Assembly (NCBI GenBank): GCA_003647675.1
Contig: QMNH01000086.1
Location: forward strand, 1 to 5,070
Length of the DNA stretch: 5,070 nucleotides
Direction of reading: 5' to 3'
DNA from: Candidatus Falkowiibacteriota bacterium
GTDB taxonomy: Bacteria; Patescibacteriota; Patescibacteriia; Patescibacteriales; UBA12075
Shown one piece after another: positions 1 through 4,938 of the stretch. Within the stretch, counting starts at the first letter, position 1, and each line of letters opens with the position of its first letter. The notes below the pieces were generated by a model, which was given only the letters and a program-made list of their open reading frames with translations, searched no databases and had not been told where the DNA came from. A program made the position numbers and the translations under genes.

Positions 1-1
1 A

Positions 2-1669
2 ACAGATGGAAATTTAACGGCTTCTATAAGGGGCGGGAGTTCGGCCGTCCATAATTTAGATATTTTAGGCGAACCCGCGATTTTAAATAATTGGTATCAT
101 TACGTTATGACTTATGACGGAATTACTTTAAAATCTTATGTAGACGGTACCCTAACAAAAGAAGCGGCCGGCGTTACGGGGGCGTGGACGGCGACGTGGC
201 CGCCAATTCGTTTCGGTAACTATGAGGACTTGGCCGGTTTAGATTTTGAGGGTTGGCTAGATGAAATTTTAATAGCAAATAGAACGCTAGATATAGCAGA
301 AATACAAAATTTATACGAAGAAGGCCGCCTAACCGCGCTTAAAATTATAGGTCGCGACGCTAGAACAAACGCAATAATACCAACGTTTAACGTTACTTTT
401 ACAAATGGGAGTTTTTATTCAACGACGACGGGAAATATAACTTTAACAAATTGGACTAATGGAAATTATAGTTTTACAATTCGCGCAAACAATTATATTA
501 ATAATGTAGTAGAAGAATTTGAGCATATAAATATAACTGTTAAAAATGTGCTTTTAACGGCAAAAAATGAACTAGACGTTAATATAAGAGATTTACAAAC
601 GGGGGCGTTAATAACGTCGTTAGTTAATGTTACCGTGCAGTCTAACCCAACGGAAACATACCATAACACGACGACGGGAAACCTTTTATTAAATTTAACG
701 TCGGGCGAAAGCTATAAACTTATTTTTCAAGCGATAAATTATACGGTTAACGATATAGATATTACTTTAACCGACGCGCAAGCTATAAGCGGTTTAACCG
801 CGTACTTAGAGAAAAACGCGACGGCGGTAACTATTAACGTTAAAGACAGTAGCGGCGACGCTATCGAAGCGGCACAAATTCAAATTTATAATTATGTAAA
901 CGGAAACTTAACACTAATAGCGCAAAAAAGCACGGACGTTTTAGGTGCGGCGACGTTTAATTTAATACTTGACACAAATTACGTTTTTAATATTTCTAAA
1001 ACGGGTTATACTACGCAAACGTCGACGGTAGAGTTAACGAGTACCGGCTTAAGTTTTACGCTTGTGCCTTCTAGCGGCATTACATTAGACGGCCCAACGA
1101 CGGGAGTAAATCACTTATATAACCCTAAAAATACGACGTTAGCGCCGCAGTTTGTCACGTTTTCGTGGTTAGTGGTACCAACAAATGAAGCTTTAAGCTC
1201 CTTCAGTATTAACATTTACAACGGCTCGACGGTGTTAAACACTACGATTTCTTATAACAGCGTCGGCGGTACGATTTACGCGGGCTATAATTTTAGCGCC
1301 TACGAGAATAAAACAATAATTGTTAAATACGCATTTCAAAAAGACGGGTACGACGAAGTGGTTTTTAATAAAGGATATTTGATACTTGCGCCGACTAATT
1401 TAACGATAACGGCACAAAACGCGCGACAATTCGCCGCTAACAACTTACCACTAGCTTTAAGGGTTTCTTTGTGGGTTTTTTTAACGCTTATTATTATGCT
1501 TATATTGGCTTCTTTGCGCATATTGGGGAGCAATAACGTTATTATTTCGCTTCTTGTTTCAATTATTCCGGCGTGGTATTTGGCGCTAGAATTGGGCGCG
1601 TTGGGCGCTATTATTACAGTAATGATTATAATATTTATTAGACGAAGCGGCGAGAGTGTGAGTATATGA
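2..1669 (+). CDS. Large membrane-anchored LamG-domain adhesin/glycoprotein (5' partial)
   Basis: The frame is open from base 2, so the true start lies upstream; the ATG at 107 is internal. The visible 555 residues begin inside a LamG/concanavalin-like jelly roll (about 1-110), seen in NNWYHYVMTYDG, YVDGTL and the closing GWLDEILIANRTL..EIQNLYEEG. Three related beta repeats follow (about 111-189, 190-274, 275-355), each opening with a strand such as IIGRD, VNIRD or INVKD, of the carboxypeptidase-regulatory/PEGA type. An Ig-like region covers about 359-465, and three hydrophobic helices lie at about 484-505, 512-532 and 534-546, ending in a short RRSGESVSI tail. About 21 N-X-S/T sequons lie before the helices and none after, so the N-terminal part should be outside and glycosylated. 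The inferred role is attachment to a host or surface glycan. LamG proteins are known in the spindle-shaped virus PAV1; a cellular archaeal surface protein is the alternative. The stop overlaps the next ATG (ATGA). Confidence 0.85.
   Translation, partial: TDGNLTASIRGGSSAVHNLDILGEPAILNNWYHYVMTYDGITLKSYVDGTLTKEAAGVTGAWTATWPPIRFGNYEDLAGLDFEGWLDEILIANRTLDIAEIQNLYEEGRLTALKIIGRDARTNAIIPTFNVTFTNGSFYSTTTGNITLTNWTNGNYSFTIRANNYINNVVEEFEHINITVKNVLLTAKNELDVNIRDLQTGALITSLVNVTVQSNPTETYHNTTTGNLLLNLTSGESYKLIFQAINYTVNDIDITLTDAQAISGLTAYLEKNATAVTINVKDSSGDAIEAAQIQIYNYVNGNLTLIAQKSTDVLGAATFNLILDTNYVFNISKTGYTTQTSTVELTSTGLSFTLVPSSGITLDGPTTGVNHLYNPKNTTLAPQFVTFSWLVVPTNEALSSFSINIYNGSTVLNTTISYNSVGGTIYAGYNFSAYENKTIIVKYAFQKDGYDEVVFNKGYLILAPTNLTITAQNARQFAANNLPLALRVSLWVFLTLIIMLILASLRILGSNNVIISLLVSIIPAWYLALELGALGAIITVMIIIFIRRSGESVSI
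422..681 (+). repeat. 14-base direct repeat marking duplicated beta domains
   Basis: The 14-mer ACGACGACGGGAAA occurs at 422-435 and again at 668-681, in the same reading frame, encoding T-T-T-G-N in both. The copies sit at equivalent places in the first and second beta repeats of the LamG protein. This supports intragenic domain duplication. The third repeat does not keep the 14-mer. Confidence 0.6.
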
Positions 1670-2127
1670 ACGGCAAAAATATTTTAATCATAATGGTATC
1701 TATAAATATAGTTTACCTTTTATTTTCGTTTTCGTGTGCAACTGCAAGCGGAACGGACGCCAATACTTGCCCGACGCTTCAAGGTTCTATAATTTCAAAT
1801 TTATTTAACTTAGACAGCAATACGGATTTATGGGGAACGGGTTTAACCGCGACCGATAGCTTTAGCGGTTCTTACGGTTCGATAGTTGACGCGCAAAGTG
1901 GAACGAGTGCGGGAGAGGACAGCGGTTTTAGTTTCGGCATAATATTAGACGGGCTTAAAATGGTTCTGGGTTTGTTTACGCTCTTAACGCCGTTTCCTAT
2001 AATCGACTTAATAGTATCGTTAGAAGTGCCTTTAATTATAACAATGTTTTTCGTGCCGTTCTTAATTATAATTTACGCTTTAAGTCTAATGGAGTTTATA
2101 CGGGGTGCTAACTTTGGTAGTAGCTGA
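1666..2127 (+). CDS. Secreted/membrane protein of unknown function, 153 aa
   Basis: I do not recognise a family. The ATG overlaps the upstream TGA as ATGA, which indicates translational coupling; only a weak GTGAG lies upstream as a ribosome site. Residues about 1-27 form a signal peptide (MNGKN, hydrophobic core, then SCATASG). The next roughly 65 residues are polar and rich in Ser, Gly, Thr and Asp, with a Cys at the start (NTCPT). The C-terminal part has two hydrophobic helices, one around GLKMVLGLFTLLTPFPIIDLI and one around VPLIITMFFVPFLIIIYALS, before a short tail. It is therefore a small membrane protein with an external low-complexity head, probably a virion envelope or accessory protein given its neighbours. 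The last 23 bases overlap the next gene. Confidence 0.75.
   Translation: MNGKNILIIMVSINIVYLLFSFSCATASGTDANTCPTLQGSIISNLFNLDSNTDLWGTGLTATDSFSGSYGSIVDAQSGTSAGEDSGFSFGIILDGLKMVLGLFTLLTPFPIIDLIVSLEVPLIITMFFVPFLIIIYALSLMEFIRGANFGSS
2091..2094 (+). promoter_or_regulatory. Shine-Dalgarno-like GGAG before the GTG start at 2105
   Basis: GGAG lies 10 bases before a GTG codon, inside the end of the preceding gene. It favours GTG 2105 over the alternative TTG at 2114. Confidence 0.45.
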
Positions 2128-2401
2128 TTATAATATTTTATACTCCTTGTGGGGCACATTTTGGCAAACGCAGGGGCTTATATGGCTAGCGTGGGCGTTA
2201 GTTGGCCTTTTTGTGTTTTTTCTCCTTATTAGTGTTATAAAATTAAATCCTTTAGAAGCGTTCGCCGTCGAAGGTTCGTTTATGATGGCTTACGTTTTAT
2301 ATTTGAATGTAACTATATTTAGTTGGGTGATTGGTCTATTAATAATAGTAATCGGGTATTTAGTCGCGCGCGTCGTGGCGGGAAGATTCTTAACAGCATA
2401 A
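2105..2401 (+). CDS. Small three-helix integral membrane protein, 98 aa
   Basis: No family is recognised. The chosen start is GTG 2105, supported by the upstream GGAG; TTG 2114 is the other option and would remove three residues. Three hydrophobic stretches fill the protein: about residues 23-45 (GLIWLAWALVGLFVFFLLISVI), 53-70 (FAVEGSFMMAYVLYLNV) and 72-92 (FSWVIGLLIIVIGYLVARVV), followed by a short basic GRFLTA end. There is no soluble domain and no conserved polar motif, so a structural role in a membrane or virion envelope is more likely than an enzyme. Its first 23 bases overlap the upstream gene and its stop abuts the next frame, so it is probably translated as part of one polycistronic message. 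Confidence 0.7.
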   Translation: MLTLVVADYNILYSLWGTFWQTQGLIWLAWALVGLFVFFLLISVIKLNPLEAFAVEGSFMMAYVLYLNVTIFSWVIGLLIIVIGYLVARVVAGRFLTA

Positions 2402-2409
2402 TAAAACGG

Positions 2410-2799
2410 TTGTTAGGTTTCGCATTGTTTGGCTATTTAATAGCTTTGACAATGTACGCGACGTTTTACCCGCACCACTTTATAGTGGACGAAACCGGCG
2501 ACGTAATGCCAAAAAAAAGCACGCCGCGTTTAGAATGTGACGAGGAAAAAATAAAAGAAATGGATAACGGCACTTGTTTAAATCAAAATTGCGCCTTTAC
2601 TTCTACGGGCTTAATGCCTTTTAATACGGCTTGTGTTGCTTATGATCTACCGGCGGGCCGCGAGAACATTTACGCGAGATTTAAAGCGCCGTATTTCTAT
2701 TATATGATTAAATATAATGTTTGGATTATGTTATTATTTATAAGTGGTATTCTGTACCAATGTAAGAAAGAAATAAAAAGCTTTATTAAAAAGCTATGA
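2410..2799 (+). CDS. Cys-containing ectodomain between two membrane helices, about 129-133 aa
   Basis: Function unknown. A hydrophobic helix (LLGFALFGYLIALTMYATF) is followed by a polar, probably external domain of about 75 residues with Cys at LECDE, GTCLNQNC and NTACV. One sequon (NGT) is present. A second helix (YNVWIMLLFISGILY) leads to a basic tail (CKKEIKSFIKKL) that should be cytoplasmic. The four ectodomain cysteines could form two disulfides. The start is uncertain. TTG 2410 is the first conventional codon near the upstream stop. An ATA at 2398 overlaps that TAA as ATAA and would add I-I-K-R, giving the positive charge expected before an inside-to-outside helix. TTG 2323 would add a stretch that only mirrors the upstream gene. 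No convincing ribosome site precedes any of these. The stop overlaps a short ATG frame leading into the coat-like gene. Confidence 0.72.
   Translation: MLGFALFGYLIALTMYATFYPHHFIVDETGDVMPKKSTPRLECDEEKIKEMDNGTCLNQNCAFTSTGLMPFNTACVAYDLPAGRENIYARFKAPYFYYMIKYNVWIMLLFISGILYQCKKEIKSFIKKL
2779..2795 (+). promoter_or_regulatory. Small stem-loop ahead of the coat-like gene
   Basis: AGCTTT (2779-2784) can pair with AAAGCT (2790-2795) around the loop ATTAA. The same segment holds a direct repeat AAAAAGCT at 2775-2782 and 2788-2795. It ends one base before the ATG at 2796 and 36 bases before the coat-like start. It may be an RNA processing or stability element, or part of an AT-rich promoter (2770-2790 looks loosely like a BRE/TATA region). 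Low certainty, because it also encodes the Lys-rich tail of the upstream gene. Confidence 0.3.
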
Positions 2800-2822
2800 T
2801 TAGCGGGGTTTATGGACGGTGA
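2796..2822 (+). CDS. Eight-codon leader mini-ORF (MISGVYGR)
   Basis: The ATG overlaps the preceding gene's TGA as ATGA, and its own TGA lies inside the GGTGAT ribosome site of the next gene. A ribosome terminating here would be placed directly at the coat-like start, so coupling is plausible. The peptide has no recognisable function. The arrangement could be chance. Confidence 0.25.
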   Translation: MISGVYGR

Positions 2823-2823
2823 T
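2818..2823 (+). promoter_or_regulatory. Strong archaeal-type ribosome-binding site GGTGAT
   Basis: GGTGAT is complementary to the 16S rRNA 3' end (AUCACC part) and lies 8 bases before ATG 2832. It is the best ribosome site in the window and decides in favour of the 66-aa gene over the longer overlapping frame that begins with the GTG inside this very motif. Confidence 0.7.
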
Positions 2824-2831
2824 ACTCAAAA

Positions 2832-3032
2832 ATGGCAACAACTTCGAGCATTACCAGCTTTATCGTAGCTTTTATTTTAATGATTGGTGTAGCTCTACCT
2901 TTGGCAACTTCGGTAATTGCAAGTTTAGCGAACCTAAGCACAACAAACGCTTTAATCGTGGCTTTCATTCCGACGGGTGTAATTGTAAGCGGTCTTATTA
3001 TGGCTTTCAATATGGCAAAGAACAAGAACTAA
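2832..3032 (+). CDS. Putative major coat protein, double-helix hydrophobic, 66 aa
   Basis: The protein has a short polar start (MATTSSIT), a first hydrophobic helix at about residues 8-31, a short polar turn (ANLSTTN), a second helix at about 40-59 containing a Pro-Thr-Gly break (FIPTGVIV), and a short basic end (MAKNKN). There is no signal peptide cleavage motif. This size and two-helix layout is that of fuselloviral VP1-type coat proteins of spindle-shaped viruses (established for that family; membership here is inferred from architecture only). It is preceded by the strongest ribosome site in the window, as expected for an abundant structural protein, and is flanked by envelope-like and adhesin-like genes. 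Alternatives are another small viral membrane protein or a holin-like peptide. A longer frame (GTG 2819 to 3682) overlaps it completely, but its first 70 residues are polar, Asn/Ser/Tyr/Phe-rich and look like a shadow of this gene. Confidence 0.65.
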   Translation: MATTSSITSFIVAFILMIGVALPLATSVIASLANLSTTNALIVAFIPTGVIVSGLIMAFNMAKNKN

Positions 3033-3034
3033 GC

Positions 3035-3682
3035 ATTAAAAACAACGCAAGGCGGGCACTTTCCGCCTTAAGTTTTCTATTTCTTTTTTTATTTTTAATT
3101 CCGTTTTCTAGCGCGGCACAAGGCCCGTTTAATGTCGGGGACGAAGTGTTTATTTATTCTAATTGCGTACAAGATACCGGCGGCGCGCGCGTTTTTTTGG
3201 ACGCTAACCAAACGTTAACCGTTTACACGCAAAACGGCACGATTTACGCAGATAATTTGTCAATGACGCAATACGAAACGGGCAAATTCTCGCAAAATAT
3301 AACTTTTAATAGTAGCGGCGAATACTCTTTAATTAAACAATGTAACAGTAGCGGGCTTATAGCCGTCGGCGGCGACGTGGCCCAAGTAAAAAATATAAAC
3401 GAGGACGTGGAAAAATTGGCCCTATTTGGATTAATGGTTTTATTCAGTATTGGTTTGTTATTGTGGGGAATGGCTTATATTTTTGATTCCGTCGTATTTC
3501 ACGCTATTGGAGTGGTTTGGTGGTGGGGGAATTACAGCCAAGCCGACAGCATTATAAGCGGCGCGCCGGCGTTAGGATTGACTTTATTATTTATCTTAGG
3601 TATAGCGCAATTATTCGAAGCGATACAACTAAGCGGCGAGCATAAAAAAGAAAAGAGGGCGGCCGCTAGACTTCAAACTTAG
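3035..3682 (+). CDS. Secreted, membrane-anchored glycoprotein, about 215 aa (non-canonical start)
   Basis: Family not recognised. Starting at the ATT at 3035 (two bases after the coat-like stop) gives a well-formed signal peptide: a basic KNNARR segment, a Leu/Phe-rich core and a cleavage region FSSAAQG. An ectodomain of about 95 residues follows, with an Ig-like beta pattern, two Cys (SNCVQD and KQCNSS) able to form a disulfide, and six sequons; a seventh (GNYS) lies further on. Hydrophobic segments lie at about 127-151 (LALFGLMVLFSIGLLLWGMAYI), 152-165 (including VVWWWG) and 178-196, then a strongly basic tail (HKKEKRAAARLQT). No ATG, GTG or TTG occurs in this frame between GTG 2819 and GTG 3146; the first would read through the coat-like gene, the second would delete the signal peptide. 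The true start mechanism is therefore unresolved. The likely role is a virion or cell-surface spike, inferred from topology and neighbours. Confidence 0.7.
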   Translation: MKNNARRALSALSFLFLFLFLIPFSSAAQGPFNVGDEVFIYSNCVQDTGGARVFLDANQTLTVYTQNGTIYADNLSMTQYETGKFSQNITFNSSGEYSLIKQCNSSGLIAVGGDVAQVKNINEDVEKLALFGLMVLFSIGLLLWGMAYIFDSVVFHAIGVVWWWGNYSQADSIISGAPALGLTLLFILGIAQLFEAIQLSGEHKKEKRAAARLQT

Positions 3683-3687
3683 CTAAG
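3678..3687. repeat. 10-base perfect palindrome CTTAGCTAAG
   Basis: CTTAGCTAAG is its own reverse complement and spans the TAG stop of the preceding gene. It could be a dimeric protein-binding site or the start of the structured region that follows. A 10-base palindrome can also occur by chance. Confidence 0.4.
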
Positions 3688-3691
3688 CGGT

Positions 3692-3757
3692 AGCTCGGCG
3701 TATCCGAGTTAGGACGTTCGAGGGTTCTAAATCCGAAGGGGTGCGCTCCCTACGTCC
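3692..3757 (+). other. Structured intergenic segment: hairpin plus three-way junction
   Basis: The 92-base gap 3683-3774 has no ORF but can form several helices. Hairpin A pairs AGCTCGG (3692-3698) with CCGAGTT (3704-3710), one G-U pair, loop CGTAT. Next to it, GGACGT (3712-3717) pairs perfectly with ACGTCC (3752-3757) and encloses two smaller hairpins: a weaker one at 3718-3736 (TCG-a-GG against TCCGA) and a clear one, AGGGG (3737-3741) with TCCCT (3747-3751), loop TGCGC. This makes a compact three-way junction ending 17 bases before the fibre gene ATG. It may be a 5' UTR control element, a processing or termination signal, or a small RNA. No known riboswitch or ribozyme motif is recognised, and there is no poly-T tract typical of an archaeal terminator. 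Confidence 0.5.
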
Positions 3758-3774
3758 GACTTTACCCTTATAAA

Positions 3775-4938
3775 ATGAAAATAGAAAATAAAATTATTTC
3801 GACTTGTTTAATTGCTTTAATGTTATTATACGCAGTCGTGGCCGACGCGCCAGACGTGGTTTATCCTTCGCCCGTTAGTGGTGGCAATTTGTCAGTTATT
3901 AACGGAACTTACGCAGAAATGTTTATTTTTAACGAAACGGGCGGCAACGTGGTAATTATTAACGACGAGGACGTTTTTTATAATTTAACAGATTTTACGC
4001 AAGGCGAAACAAACGACGTTTTATTTAATGCGGGAAATTCTTTTATAATTCAAAAAGAGGGCGTTTACGCTATCGACTTTAGTATAAGTTTTAGTGGCGG
4101 CGGTTCTGATTTGTACGGCGTCACCGTCTTAAAAAACAACGTGCCACAAAATAACTTATATATACACCGCAAACTAGGCGCAAGCGGCGACGTTGGGAAC
4201 GCGGGCGGTACCGGTATTTTAACGTTAAACGTGGGCGATATTGTGAACCTTGCTATTGAGGACGAAGCCGCGCCGGCGGGGGCAGACGACGCTACTATTG
4301 ATATGGCGAACCTAAGAATAGAAAAAATAGAAACGCGAACCGTTAACGGAACCACAATAACGAATTTAAACGATTTGGGCGACGTGGACGTAAGCACACA
4401 ATCCGAAGGCGACTTTTTACAATATAACGGCACGGGCTGGGAAAATTACGACTTATTTAATGACGATTTAACGTTTAACGGCGATATTGTGTTTACTGAA
4501 GATGTACACGGTACCGCTCACGTTATCCAAACAGGACACAACGCTCAAATCAATATGATAAAAGGCGTCCTTAATTATTTTTATTGGGTTGATGGTGTTA
4601 AATTTACCAATGCTCCGAAGGGGTGGACGGCAGAAAAAGACGGCAGTATAATTGGTATTTCAGTTACTTACGATGTAGTTTCTTCGGGTGGTACGGGTTT
4701 CCCTTCATTAAGTTTTAAAACACTTATTAACGGCGCAACATTAGGCTCGGCGTCTGTTGGTGGCCCTACAGCTGTGGGCAACCAAAGAACAACGCGTTTA
4801 ACGTGGGCAAGAGATACATACGCTTTTAGTGCCGGCGACAATCTGCAAACAATCGCATTTTTGCAGGCCTTCGGGGGAACTCCTACGATGGTCATTGACA
4901 GTATAATAATGACAACAAGGATTGTGTACGATGAATAA
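3775..4938 (+). CDS. Secreted tail-fibre/receptor-binding-like protein, 387 aa
   Basis: ATG 3775 gives a signal peptide (MKIENK, hydrophobic core, AVVADA); no Shine-Dalgarno sequence precedes it. Residues about 46-186 look like a C1q/TNF-type jelly roll (NAGNSFIIQKEGVYAIDFSISF, YGVTVLKNN, GILTLNVGDIVNLAIED, LRIEKI). Residues about 198-224 carry the linker common in phage and virus fibres: LNDLGDVDV, a short spacer, then FLQYNGTGWEN. Residues about 240-387 form a second beta module of the type seen at the ends of phage structural proteins (APKGWTAEKDGSIIGISV, YAFSAGDNLQTIAF, SIIMTTRIVYDE). There is no membrane helix after the signal peptide, so the protein is released or held non-covalently on the particle. 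All six sequons lie before residue 220. The role is host recognition, inferred from architecture. The last 8 bases overlap the next gene. Confidence 0.78.
   Translation: MKIENKIISTCLIALMLLYAVVADAPDVVYPSPVSGGNLSVINGTYAEMFIFNETGGNVVIINDEDVFYNLTDFTQGETNDVLFNAGNSFIIQKEGVYAIDFSISFSGGGSDLYGVTVLKNNVPQNNLYIHRKLGASGDVGNAGGTGILTLNVGDIVNLAIEDEAAPAGADDATIDMANLRIEKIETRTVNGTTITNLNDLGDVDVSTQSEGDFLQYNGTGWENYDLFNDDLTFNGDIVFTEDVHGTAHVIQTGHNAQINMIKGVLNYFYWVDGVKFTNAPKGWTAEKDGSIIGISVTYDVVSSGGTGFPSLSFKTLINGATLGSASVGGPTAVGNQRTTRLTWARDTYAFSAGDNLQTIAFLQAFGGTPTMVIDSIIMTTRIVYDE

Noticed and set aside
2323..2409. N-terminal extension of the Cys-containing gene from TTG 2323
   Set aside because: There is no ribosome site, and the extra residues are an Arg/Asn/Ser-rich shadow of the last helix of the upstream membrane protein.
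2812..2868. An 18-aa ORF (MDGDTQKWQQLRALPALS)
   Set aside because: It overlaps the ribosome site and start of the coat-like gene in another frame, has no ribosome site of its own and no recognisable feature.
3012..3040. Programmed -1 frameshift as the main explanation for the glycoprotein start
   Set aside because: The frame offset fits, but there is no X-XXY-YYZ heptamer and no clear downstream pseudoknot; only a weak A-AAG slip site is present. Kept only as an alternative.
2819..3682. A single 287-aa protein starting at GTG 2819
   Set aside because: Its first 70 residues are a polar Asn/Ser/Tyr/Phe-rich stretch with no domain, exactly overlapping a coherent two-helix protein in another frame, and its signal peptide would be internal. 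The start codon is part of the ribosome site of the 66-aa gene.
3671..3738. A tRNA gene
   Set aside because: A D-arm-like GCTAAGCGGTAGC, a loop containing GTA and a T-arm-like GGTTCTAAATCC appear in tRNA order, but the T loop has an extra base, the D and anticodon stems compete for the same bases, position 33 is not T, and no 7-bp acceptor stem exists (only CTTC/GAAG).
3769..3774. TATAAA as a promoter TATA box for the fibre gene
   Set aside because: It touches the ATG directly. An archaeal TATA box should lie about 25 bases before the transcript start, so it cannot serve this gene's start.
4065..4433. Minus-strand open frames within the fibre gene and elsewhere (1336-1533, 2810-3025, 4668-4895)
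   Set aside because: They lie antisense within well-supported genes, have no ribosome site or domain, and their composition mirrors the + strand codons.
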